Source: a candidate division WS1 bacterium
GTDB lineage: Bacteria > Armatimonadota > Zipacnadia > Zipacnadales > UBA11051
Reading direction: 5' to 3'
Assembly (NCBI GenBank): GCA_012518355.1
Contig: JAAYSP010000033.1
Location: forward strand, 1 to 42,496
DNA: 42,496 nucleotides
Part shown: positions 10,201-16,742 of the stretch, piece after piece
Layout: the number at the start of each line of letters is the position of its first letter
Numbering within the stretch: position 1 is the first letter of the stretch
The notes under the pieces: generated by a model
Databases searched by the model: none
What the model was told of the DNA's origin: nothing
The model's input: only the letters and a program-made list of their open reading frames with translations
Made by a program: the position numbers and the translations under genes

Positions 10201-10501
10201 GACATGGGCCTATGTGAAAACCGATGCCGAGTGGGCGCTGCAACTGGTGATCTACACACAGAAGAGTGTGTTCGATGAGCAGGACCTGGCCGAAGCGTTG
10301 GCGCTGCCGCCGTGGGACGATTTGCGTGACGTGCGGCTATATGGTCGTCGGCCACGGGTTCGCGTGTACACAAACGCCCGCGCTTACGACCGGCTTCGTA
10401 TCATGCTCCATCACCAGTCCGATGTGACTGGTGCCGCCTTCGCCGAGATGCTGCAGCGCGCCTGGGACAGCCGTATCGCGGAGGAGGCTGTCGTGTCATG
10501 A
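4235..10501 (+). CDS. uvrA: Tandem (double-length) excinuclease ABC subunit UvrA with C-terminal extension
   Basis: The 2088-residue protein contains two complete UvrA chains (about 1-950 and 958-1890); a normal UvrA is about 940. Each half has two ABC ATPase modules. The four Walker A motifs (G[VP]SGSGKS/T) are at 33, 642, 990 and 1591, and the four LSGGE signatures at 489, 831, 1434 and 1782. The zinc modules are complete in both halves: Cys 252/255/276/279 and 741/744/764/767, then 1209/1212/1233/1236 and 1692/1695/1715/1718. Spacing in the first half matches E. coli UvrA almost residue for residue. After a Pro-rich linker, residues 1930-2088 form an extra alpha/beta-looking domain. UvrA normally works as a homodimer in nucleotide excision repair, so one chain could form a built-in pseudo-dimer. 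The TTG start at 4235 follows AAGG by 9 bases. No frameshift or stop breaks the ORF. Confidence 0.95.
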   Translation: MKTDKIRVRGARQHNLRGVDLDLPKNSLIVFTGVSGSGKSSLAFDTIFVEGQRRYVESLSAYARQFLDRLQRPQVRLLDGLPPAIAIDQGSRSSNPRSTVATITEIYDYLRVLYAAIGLPYCPDCGEPIGSQTRESIVARILQLDAGTQVMILAPVIRGRRGEFRDLLDDMSRRGYVRARVDGKLVRIAEADALDRYRRHDLDIVVDRVTISAEARARIAEAVEDALKLGEGSVLVVSEEGEEFLLSAAFSCDKCGRSIQEPTHAGFSFNSPRGMCKQCNGIGTERRLVPELLIENPDLSLDGGAIPLLPSLQNRKRRHWYQGVADHYGFSLDTPLRDLTERQMHHLFYGSDGELIEFHYRHPRHRWEWRHADPWSGIVSELMRRYRGFSPGGHHRHRLEQAMRISTCPACGGLRLNPEALAFTIGGRNIAEVVAMTIEQAYQFFEVLQLSDTQLQIAEDALQEIRVRLRFLNEVGLGYLNLDRRAPTLSGGEAQRVRLATQVGSGLVDCVYVLDEPSIGLHHRDQGKLLDTLKRLRDQDNTIIVVEHDAQTMLAADRIVDFGPGAGVEGGRVVAEGTPRQIAANSKSLTGQYLSGRREIPDRTEKRREGNGKWLTIRGARHNNLTSVDAAFPLGRFICVTGVSGSGKSSLVTDTLYPALANTLHNALLDVGHHDGVEGLEHVDKVIFIDQDPIGRTPRSTPATYTKALDHIRALYAQMPESRQRGYKPGRFSFNVRQGRCEACEGHGYLKLESDFMADVWVECDQCYGARFSRETLDIRYRGKSIAQVLDMSVAEAVEHFQNQPKIRRILDTLHEVGLGYLKLGQPATTLSGGEAQRIKLARELARPRSGRTVYVLDEPTTGMHFEDVRQLLEVLHGFADESNTVIVVEHHPDVVKTADYIMDMGPEGGAEGGRIVAQGSPEQVASCPDSHTGAMLREMYNGKADAETPRVRRRPAYQTDHISVTGARQHNLKNLQARIPRHKLTALTGVSGSGKTSLAVDTIYAEGQRRYVESLSSYARQFVQQMEKPKVDRVSGLSPAISLDHVNRGHTPRSTVGTVTEIYDYLRVLMARLGQPHCPACDATVGAQTVDQMADRALTDLSGERVLVCAPLHPGPGESYELLLQRAERDGWRRIRLDGQLHTLPYSDAIDRRSRHEVEVVVDRLAVSPRNRSRLAEALEAALQISGQDVVLVTEAGDSVSFSRLFACHQCGRSYRQITPRSFSFNHPDGWCELCEGLGTQRSIDLDVLVPDDSKSLREGAVKLWGPLREGTLLADLVTALAEYGGFSLDRPWKQLSDRQRQLIIYGTSEQMPVRDGLELSYTGLVPGIEQGRGLSRDFRHDFGQLLRDLHCPACGGRRVRPEAAAVRFCGHTIGDICSWPLHQVANFMAHLELSPVERPRAEELLRELRRRLRFLVDVGLEYLTLDRSAPTLSGGEAQRVKLAAQLGADLTGVLYVLDEPTVGVHPRDNERMLRALRSLREEGNTVLIVEHDPQTLQEADYLLDFGPEAGRHGGQIVAAGTRAALMRSRKSLTGQVLSGKLAIPVPRPRRPLPPRDDENGWLTIVGAREHNLKNIDVPIPLGVLTVITGPSGSGKSTLMGDILFPELIFRFSPNSTTATPGRHRDIIGTEAVDAVYNVDQSPIGQSPRSNPATYVGVFDEIRRLYSQLPLARTRGYTPTRFSFNRVGGRCEACEGLGSLRVAMHFLPDVWVHCEQCEGRRYSPETLEVEYRGHSIASVLEMTVDEAAELFGAIPGIIRRLSVLQQVGLGYLPLGQPAPTLSGGESQRVKLAAELAKPARGHTLYLLDEPTTGLHTADIRKLLAVINSLVDRGNTVLVVEHNLDLIKTADYVIDLGPGGGENGGRIVARGRPEQIARRSSSATAPYLKQALEESPQLPREELYSADAEEVTQQPAAPPPPETEQVAPPWERDGRTWHMQQITTAEGKRPQWPTATLETLLKRLSDLPGAGEPDYAHPDRISIAADDGETWAYVKTDAEWALQLVIYTQKSVFDEQDLAEALALPPWDDLRDVRLYGRRPRVRVYTNARAYDRLRIMLHHQSDVTGAAFAEMLQRAWDSRIAEEAVVS

Positions 10502-11139
10502 GCTTCCCTTCGCGCCTGCTGTTTCATCCCACGGTAGACTGTCCGCGTGTCGAAGATATCGTGGTAGATGGCGACCTGTCTGACTGGGCAGGCATCAGCC
10601 CGCTACCGCCGCTGTGTGCTCTGGATGGCCAGCAGCCCTTCGCCGAGGTGCGTATTGCCTGGAGTACGAAGGGCCTCTATGTGGCTATCAGCACGGAGCG
10701 TGATGAGCCTGTCGCGGTCAGCCGCCAGCGCCCACACAGCGCTGACAGCCTGCAGTTGTGGATAGACACGCGCGGCAGTACGAGTGGACGGCGCGCGACC
10801 CGGTTCTGTCACCACTTCATCCTGCTGCCCTCCGGGGGAGGGCCGAGCCGTCGCGAGCCGATCGGATGGCAGGAACGGATCCGTCGCGCACTCGACCAGG
10901 GGAGTATGGCTGGCCCGGACGATCTGGTAGTAGCTGCGAGGCACGATGGACAGGTCTATACGCTGGAAGCGCTGCTGCCCGCAGAGGCCCTGCACGGCTT
11001 CGAACCGGAAGCCGGTCAGCTTATCGGTTTCACTTATCTTATAACTGACCTGGTGCGGGGCCGCCAGACTTACGCATGTGGCGATGCTTTTCCGTATCCG
11101 CACAACCCGGAGACCTGGTCACGCCTGCGTCTGGCGTGA
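10498..11139 (+). CDS. CBM9-like (carbohydrate-binding family 9-like) domain protein
   Basis: The 213-residue protein has the opening VDGDLSDWAG near residue 22, the usual start of the family 9 carbohydrate-binding-module-like fold, and follows it with alternating beta-strand segments (LYVAIS, DSLQLWIDTRG). No signal peptide, membrane segment or catalytic domain is present, so it appears to be a free-standing cytoplasmic domain. Its ATG overlaps the uvrA stop codon in an ATGA arrangement, so the two genes should be translationally coupled. What it binds is unknown; similar domains occur in enzymes and in proteins of unknown role. A functional tie to DNA repair is suggested only by the gene overlap. 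Confidence 0.75.
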   Translation: MSFPSRLLFHPTVDCPRVEDIVVDGDLSDWAGISPLPPLCALDGQQPFAEVRIAWSTKGLYVAISTERDEPVAVSRQRPHSADSLQLWIDTRGSTSGRRATRFCHHFILLPSGGGPSRREPIGWQERIRRALDQGSMAGPDDLVVAARHDGQVYTLEALLPAEALHGFEPEAGQLIGFTYLITDLVRGRQTYACGDAFPYPHNPETWSRLRLA

Positions 11140-11173
11140 CCGATCACGTGCTATATCTGCATATGGGGTGCGG

Positions 11174-11202
11174 TTGACAAGTGGCGCTACCGTCGATAGT
11201 AT
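11174..11202 (+). promoter_or_regulatory. Sigma-70-type promoter of the hyp operon
   Basis: TTGACA at 11174-11179 is separated by 17 bases from TAGTAT at 11197-11202. Predicted start of transcription is near 11209, about 58 bases before the hypA start codon. It lies in the only gap (127 bases) between the CBM9-like gene and hypA. Confidence 0.7.
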
Positions 11203-11266
11203 CAGCACCACATGCGTGTCGTCTGAGAGATGACCATGTACACACTCGTATCTCAGGAGGGGTCGC

Positions 11267-11608
11267 TTGCCCGAACAGTACCGCTTGATTGATGCCATCA
11301 TCAGCCAGATAAAAAAACAGGCTAAGTCCAGCCGGGGTAAACGGCCGGTTTCAGCATCGCTGAGAGTCGCCGAAGCCGCCTCTGTCACTTCGGAGTCGAT
11401 CATCGCTTGCTTCAGACGGGCTGCTGAAAGCGACGGCCTGGCGGATGTCGCACTGTCGGTTCAGGTCGTGCCGCTGCTGGGGCAGTGCGAGACATGCAAA
11501 ACTATAGTCGAGCTTGACGGGACGCTGTGCTGCAGAGTCTGTGGTCGTCCGTATGTGGAGATCAGCGACCCGGACACCGTCATCGTCGACTCTTGCGAAT
11601 TCGAGTGA
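11267..11608 (+). CDS. hypA: Hydrogenase maturation factor HypA with altered N-terminus
   Basis: The 113-residue size, the helical first half and the zinc motif (Cys 74/77 and 89/92, CETC...CRVC) identify HypA, the metallochaperone that helps insert nickel into [NiFe] hydrogenases. The TTG start at 11267 has a near-perfect AGGAGG 6 bases upstream at 11255-11260, and no other in-frame start codon precedes it. With this start the protein opens MPEQYRL, aligning with the usual MHExSL, so the nickel-binding His2 is replaced by Pro while Glu3 is kept. It heads an operon that continues hypF-hypC-hypD-hypE; its last base is the first base of hypF (TGATG overlap). hypB, the GTPase partner, is absent from the window. 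Confidence 0.88.
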   Translation: MPEQYRLIDAIISQIKKQAKSSRGKRPVSASLRVAEAASVTSESIIACFRRAAESDGLADVALSVQVVPLLGQCETCKTIVELDGTLCCRVCGRPYVEISDPDTVIVDSCEFE

Positions 11609-13980
11609 TGAGAGACATACGCACTCTGGCTACTGGTATCGCGAACGCCGTCTCTGACCCCTGCCATCTGCGTATCATCGTGGAGGGGATCGTGCAGGGC
11701 GTCGGCTTCCGTCCCTTCGTGCATCGTCTGGCCGATGAACTGAGCATGACCGGCACGGTGCACAACTTCACAGGCGGAGTTGAGGTCGAAATCGAGGGGC
11801 CTGAGGGCAACTGCCGGCGGTTTGTCCGGCGGCTGGAGGCTGAGGCGCCGCCTATGGCGCTGATCGAGCGCATACGGATTCAGCAGTTGCCACCCTCGAG
11901 GTTTGCCGATTTCTCCATCAGCACCAGCACCGCTACCGACACCGGCCCCGTCCTGGTGTCGCCGGAGGTCGCCACCTGTCGCGACTGTCTCCGGGAGCTT
12001 GCAGACCCGGCCGACCGTCGCTATCTGCATCCGTTCATCAACTGCACCAACTGTGGGCCACGATACACCATCATCCGCAGCATGCCCTATGACCGACCGG
12101 CCACGAGTATGGCTGACTTCCCCATGTGTTCCGATTGTGCCTCCGAGTATGGTGACATCACAGACCGCCGCTATCACGCGCAGCCGGTGGCATGCCCCGC
12201 CTGTGGCCCTACTCTGTGGCTGCAGACTGCAGATGATGGGCAGCGCGTGGAGGGCACAGAAGCGATAGTCCAGGCCCAGAGGCTGCTGGCTGAAGGCAAG
12301 ATCTTGGCGCTGAAAAGCCTGGGTGGCTTCCATCTGGCGTGTGATGCCACCAATCAGGAGGCCGTGCTGCGGCTCCGTAGTCGCAAGCTGCGTGCAGAGA
12401 AGCCTCTGGCGGTCATGGTGCCAGATATGGAAACCGCCGAACAGATGGCGACCATGTCGGAGACTGCGCGAGGCCTGCTGACTGGGCCACAGGCACCCAT
12501 AGTGCTGGTGCGGAAGTGCAAACCGGCGCTGCTTGCTGCGGCAGTGGCGCCCGACAGCGCCGACTATGGCTTGATGCTGCCCTATACACCCATCCATCAT
12601 CTCCTGCTGCGTACAGGTGAGCGGCTGGAGCAGACGCGCTTCACTGCTCTGGTGATGACCAGCGGCAATCTCAGTGACGAGCCGCTGTGCATCAGCAACC
12701 AGGAGGCGCTGGAGCGGCTGGACGGCATCGCCGACGCTTTCCTGCTGCACGATCGCGACATACTCATCGGCTGCGATGACTCGGTGGTGCGTGACACCGC
12801 CGAGGGGCCGATAGTCCTGCGTCGCGGGCGCGGATATGTGCCCTTCCCGGTGCGGCTAGGCATGTCGGTGCGACCGGTTCTCGCTCTCGGTGGGCAGACG
12901 AAGAACACTGTCTGCCTGACCAGTGGTACAAACGCCTTCGTCAGCGAGCACCTGGGCGATCTGGAGGACGCGGCGGCTCTGGAGCACTTCAAGCGCGCCG
13001 CTGAGCATCTGATGGAGCTGTTCCAGACTCGACCCGAAGCCCTCGCCTGTGACCTGCATCCCGACTATCTGTCCACCAGATGGGGGCGTGAACTGGCAGA
13101 TAGGATGGGGCTGCCACTGGTGCAGAGCCAGCACCACTGGGCACATGTGGTCTCGTGCATGGCCGAACATGCCTCTGATGGGCCGGTGCTGGGGCTGGCT
13201 TGCGACGGAGCCGGACTGGGTGATGATGGCACGATCTGGGGCTGTGAGCTGCTACGGTGCGACTATACTGGCTACCAGCGCCTGGGCCATCTGCGCTACA
13301 TGCCGATGCCGGGTGGCGATATGGCGGTCAGCCAGCCGTGGCGCATGGGGATGGCCTACCTGCATGCGGCGTACGGAGAGCAGGCAGATGAGCTGATAGC
13401 CCGCCTGTACTCCGGAGAAATCGCACAGCGTTGGCTGATGCTGAGGCAGATGATAGAGCGCGATCTGAACTGCCCACGTACTTCGTCGGCGGGGCGGCTG
13501 TTCGATGCGGTAGCTTCGCTGCTGGGTGTGTGCCAGGAGGCCACCTACGAGGGGCAGCCGGCGATGATGCTCGAGGGCGTGGCAGACTGCAGCCACAATC
13601 CGGACATGCAGTTCGATATCACCGCCGATGGACTGGTGATGGACCCGTCGCCGCTGATCCGCATGGTGGTAGATCGGCGGCTTGAGGGTGCTGGTGCAGA
13701 TGAAATCGCGGGTCTGTTTCATGGTGGCTTCACCGCCATGCTGGCACAGGTGGCGCAGATGGCGTGTGAGCGCGAAGGCCTGGATAGTGTGGCACTGTCT
13801 GGTGGCACGTTTGCGAACCGTTTGCTCGTAGAGGCGCTGGCTCAGACGTTGCGAGATGTCGGGCTGCAGGTGCTTTTGCATCGGGCGCTGCCGCCTGGCG
13901 ATGGCTGCCTGTCACTTGGGCAGGCCGTCATCGCGCACCATCGTCTGGCCACGGTGGAGTCGTCGGAGAGGAAGTCATGA
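11608..13980 (+). CDS. hypF: Carbamoyltransferase HypF
   Basis: The protein has 790 residues from the ATG at 11608, which overlaps the hypA stop, and contains all HypF modules. An acylphosphatase domain carries VQGVGFRPF at 29-37. Four zinc-finger CxxC pairs sit at Cys 124/127, 146/149, 174/177 and 196/199. A YrdC-like adenylylation domain follows at roughly 210-400, and then a Kae1-like domain with HHWAH starting at 509 and LSGGTFANRLL near the end. HypF converts carbamoyl phosphate and ATP to a carbamoyl adenylate and transfers the carbamoyl group to the HypE C-terminal cysteine, the first step in making the CN ligands of the hydrogenase iron. A longer in-frame ORF beginning at 11527 lies inside hypA and is not the start. 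All expected motifs look intact. Confidence 0.96.
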   Translation: MRDIRTLATGIANAVSDPCHLRIIVEGIVQGVGFRPFVHRLADELSMTGTVHNFTGGVEVEIEGPEGNCRRFVRRLEAEAPPMALIERIRIQQLPPSRFADFSISTSTATDTGPVLVSPEVATCRDCLRELADPADRRYLHPFINCTNCGPRYTIIRSMPYDRPATSMADFPMCSDCASEYGDITDRRYHAQPVACPACGPTLWLQTADDGQRVEGTEAIVQAQRLLAEGKILALKSLGGFHLACDATNQEAVLRLRSRKLRAEKPLAVMVPDMETAEQMATMSETARGLLTGPQAPIVLVRKCKPALLAAAVAPDSADYGLMLPYTPIHHLLLRTGERLEQTRFTALVMTSGNLSDEPLCISNQEALERLDGIADAFLLHDRDILIGCDDSVVRDTAEGPIVLRRGRGYVPFPVRLGMSVRPVLALGGQTKNTVCLTSGTNAFVSEHLGDLEDAAALEHFKRAAEHLMELFQTRPEALACDLHPDYLSTRWGRELADRMGLPLVQSQHHWAHVVSCMAEHASDGPVLGLACDGAGLGDDGTIWGCELLRCDYTGYQRLGHLRYMPMPGGDMAVSQPWRMGMAYLHAAYGEQADELIARLYSGEIAQRWLMLRQMIERDLNCPRTSSAGRLFDAVASLLGVCQEATYEGQPAMMLEGVADCSHNPDMQFDITADGLVMDPSPLIRMVVDRRLEGAGADEIAGLFHGGFTAMLAQVAQMACEREGLDSVALSGGTFANRLLVEALAQTLRDVGLQVLLHRALPPGDGCLSLGQAVIAHHRLATVESSERKS

Positions 13981-13981
13981 C

Positions 13982-14206
13982 ATGTGTGTAGCCATACCGG
14001 GGTGCATAACGCAGATAGAGGGCAAGCAGGCACAGGTGAGGGTGGGCCAGAGCACCGTCTCCATCCGCCTAGAGCTACTCGGTGACCAGGTGAGTGTGGG
14101 CGACTATGTGCTGGTGCATGCTGGATTTGCGATAAACAAGATAGACAGGCAGGAGGCGGAGGAGCTCGAGGAGCTCTGGCGTGAGCTTGGGGGAGCCTCA
14201 TGGTAG
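13982..14206 (+). CDS. hypC: Hydrogenase assembly chaperone HypC
   Basis: This 74-residue protein starts MCVAIPG, the invariant HypC/HybG/HupF N-terminus in which Cys2 binds the Fe(CN)2CO precursor together with HypD. The GDYVLVHAGFAI block near residue 40 is the second conserved segment. The ATG at 13982 follows the hypF stop by one base and has a GAGAGG-type binding site about 10 bases upstream, inside hypF. A longer in-frame ORF reaching back into hypF is not used. The 3' end overlaps hypD by 7 bases. Confidence 0.95.
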   Translation: MCVAIPGCITQIEGKQAQVRVGQSTVSIRLELLGDQVSVGDYVLVHAGFAINKIDRQEAEELEELWRELGGASW

Positions 14207-15270
14207 GTGCCGCTGACAGGTGCCGTGAGCTGGCCGAAGCGATAGCACAGGCCGCACCGCCGCCTATGACTATCATGGAAGTGTGTGGCACCCACTCACA
14301 CGCCATCGCCCGCTATGGTCTGTCGCAGCTTCTGCCGCCGCAGGTGCGGCTGGTCTCAGGCCCCGGTTGCCCTGTCTGCGTCACTGCTGATGAAGACCTC
14401 GACGCCATCGTTCAGATCGCCCGTCAGGGTGCCATCATCGCCACTTTTGGCGACATGGTGCGAGTTGCCGGCCCTCGTGGCAGCCTCGCCGACGCCCGTG
14501 CCATCGGGGCGCAGGTACAGGTGCTGTACTCGCCCATGCAGTCGTTGCAGCTAGCTGAAAGCAATCCTGAACGGCAGGTGGTGCTGCTGGGCATCGGTTT
14601 CGAGACTACCACCCCGGCCATAGCTGTGACGATGGCCGAAGCCGCCGCGCGCGATCTGGGCAACTTCAGCGTGTACTGTGCTCACAAAATCATACCGCCT
14701 GCCATGGCAGTTCTGGCTGCCGATCCCGAGTGCGGCATAGATGCCTTCCTGTGTCCGGGGCATGTCAGTACTATCATCGGCAGCCGAGCCTACGAGCCGC
14801 TGGTCCGGCAGTTCGGCACCCCGTGCGCTATAGGAGGCTTTGCGCCGACCGAAATTCTTGAGGCCGTCTATGCGCTGGTGCTCCAGGTGACCTCCGGCCA
14901 GCCGCGGGTGGACAACTGCTACTCTCGCGCGGTGCAACCGGAGGGGAATCCTACTGCTCTCGCAGCGATCGCCGATGCTTTCGAGCCTGCTGATGCCCTG
15001 TGGAGGGGAGTGGGGCTCATCCCGGAGAGTGGCCTACAGATCGCAGACAGGTATGCTCACCTGGATGCGCGGAGTCGGTTCGAGCTCGAGCCTGCCTTGC
15101 AGCGACCTATTGACGGTTGCCTGTGTGGGCAGGTGCTGCAGGGCAAAGCGGTGCCGACCGACTGTCCGGCTTTCGGCACTACCTGCACCCCTCAGAGCCC
15201 GATTGGGCCGTGCATGGTCTCCTCTGAGGGTTCGTGTGCAGCCGTGTACAGATATCAGACCGTCCGCTGA
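14200..15270 (+). CDS. hypD: Hydrogenase formation protein HypD
   Basis: The 356-residue protein shows the HypD motifs in order: MEVCGTHSHAI near 26-36 (Cys29), GPGCPVC at 54-60, a TTTPA-containing GIGFETTTPA block, and a C-terminal iron-sulfur cysteine set (CLCG, DCPAFG, TTC, GPC, GSC). HypD holds a [4Fe-4S] cluster and with HypC forms the scaffold on which the Fe(CN)2CO unit is assembled. The ATG at 14200 overlaps the end of hypC by 7 bases and follows a GGGGGAG binding site. No key residue appears to be missing. Confidence 0.96.
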   Translation: MVGAADRCRELAEAIAQAAPPPMTIMEVCGTHSHAIARYGLSQLLPPQVRLVSGPGCPVCVTADEDLDAIVQIARQGAIIATFGDMVRVAGPRGSLADARAIGAQVQVLYSPMQSLQLAESNPERQVVLLGIGFETTTPAIAVTMAEAAARDLGNFSVYCAHKIIPPAMAVLAADPECGIDAFLCPGHVSTIIGSRAYEPLVRQFGTPCAIGGFAPTEILEAVYALVLQVTSGQPRVDNCYSRAVQPEGNPTALAAIADAFEPADALWRGVGLIPESGLQIADRYAHLDARSRFELEPALQRPIDGCLCGQVLQGKAVPTDCPAFGTTCTPQSPIGPCMVSSEGSCAAVYRYQTVR

Positions 15271-15297
15271 GGGCGGCCATCGGGAGATAGCACAGTC

Positions 15298-16323
15298 ATG
15301 AGCAGTCCTCACGACAGTTCGCATACCATCAGTCTGGGCCATGGCAGCGGCGGGGCGATGATGCAGCAACTGATCGCCGAAGAGCTTCTGCCCGCACTTT
15401 CCGGTCAGTCGGCTGAGGCTCTGGAGGACGCGGCCATCGTCGAGTTGGCGGGCGGGAGGCTGGCTTTCACCACCGACTCGTACGTCGTACAGCCGCTGCT
15501 TTTTCCTGGTGGCGACATCGGCTCACTGGCCGTGCATGGCACCGTAAACGATCTGGCTATGCGAGGGGCTGTGCCGCGTTTTCTGAGCGTAGGGTTGATC
15601 ATCGAGGAGGGCTTGCCGGTAGATACGCTTCGGCGAGTGGTCGCTTCGATGGGCTGCGCCGCGGACAAGTGTGGAGTCACGATAGCTTGTGGTGACACGA
15701 AGGTTGTCGAGCATGGCAAGGGTGATGGGCTGTTCATCAACACTTCGGGGCTGGGCGAGTGCGGGCCACATGTGCCATCGGTGACTGCCGCGCAGCCGGG
15801 TGATGTGCTCATCGTCAACGGTACTCTTGGCGATCACGGCATCGCGGTGATGGTCGCACGCGAGCAGCTAGAGATCTCCGCAGATCTGCGAAGCGACAGC
15901 GCCCCTCTGCACGAGCTGGTCGCGGCCATGCTGCAGGCCGGCGGTGATGCGGTGCACTGCCTGCGCGATCTGACCCGTGGCGGGATGGCTGCCGGTCTGA
16001 ACGAAATCGCCACCTCCTCAGCGGTGGGGATGATGCTGGAGTCGAGTGCGATTCCGGTGCGTCCTGACGTGGCGGGTGTGTGCGAGATACTGGGGCTGTC
16101 ACCGTACGTGGTGGCAAACGAAGGCAAGCTTGTCGCGGCAGTGGCGGCAGACCAGGCCGATTCCGTGCTTCAGGCCATGCATGCGCACCCGTACGGGCAG
16201 GATGCTGCCATCATCGGCCAGGTGGTCTCCGATCAGCCGGGACTTGTACGCCTGCGTACCGCCATCGGCACTACTCGTGTCCTGGAGCTTCCTGCAGGCG
16301 AGCTGCTGCCGCGCATCTGTTGA
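15298..16323 (+). CDS. hypE: Carbamoyl dehydratase HypE
   Basis: The 341-residue protein opens with the LGHGSGGAMMQ phosphate-binding loop characteristic of HypE (PurM/AIR synthase-like fold). It ends in PRIC, the C-terminal cysteine that accepts the carbamoyl group from HypF before ATP-dependent dehydration to thiocyanate. The start at 15298 has GGGAG 11 bases upstream and lies 27 bases after the hypD stop. It is the last gene of the operon; no hydrogenase structural or other maturation gene follows. Confidence 0.96.
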   Translation: MSSPHDSSHTISLGHGSGGAMMQQLIAEELLPALSGQSAEALEDAAIVELAGGRLAFTTDSYVVQPLLFPGGDIGSLAVHGTVNDLAMRGAVPRFLSVGLIIEEGLPVDTLRRVVASMGCAADKCGVTIACGDTKVVEHGKGDGLFINTSGLGECGPHVPSVTAAQPGDVLIVNGTLGDHGIAVMVAREQLEISADLRSDSAPLHELVAAMLQAGGDAVHCLRDLTRGGMAAGLNEIATSSAVGMMLESSAIPVRPDVAGVCEILGLSPYVVANEGKLVAAVAADQADSVLQAMHAHPYGQDAAIIGQVVSDQPGLVRLRTAIGTTRVLELPAGELLPRIC

Positions 16324-16728
16324 CCTCGCGCCGATCGCGCGCTACTGGGGCGACGCCTGCTCTCCATCCCACGTCTCTGTCCGCCAGCCTGCATTTTTTC
16401 GGCATATGCCATAGCGGTTGTGCAGCGGCCTACACCTGGAGACCCCGCCATGATGTCTGACACCATAGATATAGAGATATAGCAGTGCGGCACTGTGCGC
16501 AGGCGAGCTCAAAGCAGTGGGGACGCTATGTGGCAGCAGACTGGCTTCGATAGGCCATCATGACACAGGCTTCACCTCGCCGATCCTTCGAGGTAGATTC
16601 GCCGGACCTACTTCACTGGTGATGCGACAAGGTACTCTTCATGTCGGCGTCGAACTGTCGGTACAGTTCACGCGTGGCATAGAGCTGTGCGCTGACAGGT
16701 GTCCTGCTCTGATAATCTGAGGCCCGTC
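16324..16728. other. Intergenic region after hypE, no gene recognised
   Basis: About 400 bases between hypE and the amidohydrolase gene. Short open frames have no binding site and no protein-like composition. There is a small AT-rich stretch around 16462-16482 (repeated ATATAGA-like steps) and a GATAAT at 16711-16716, but no convincing -35 at proper spacing. I see no terminator hairpin. Confidence 0.5.
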
Positions 16729-16742
16729 AGGAGGATTTCCGC

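Noticed and set aside
4235-10501. Assembly artefact joining two uvrA genes
   Set aside because: The two halves are clearly different in sequence, the ORF is uninterrupted, and the linker between them is coding; a collapsed or duplicated assembly would give near-identical halves.
11461-12750. Long minus-strand ORF of 429 codons opposite hypA and hypF
   Set aside because: It is antisense to unmistakable HypF zinc-finger and YrdC domains, has no ribosome binding site, and its composition (many His, Gln, Arg) is that of a shadow frame in GC-rich DNA.
16692-16716. Promoter CTGACA...GATAAT before the D-aminoacylase-like gene
   Set aside because: The spacer would be only 13 bases, too short for a sigma-70 promoter, and no better -35 is present.
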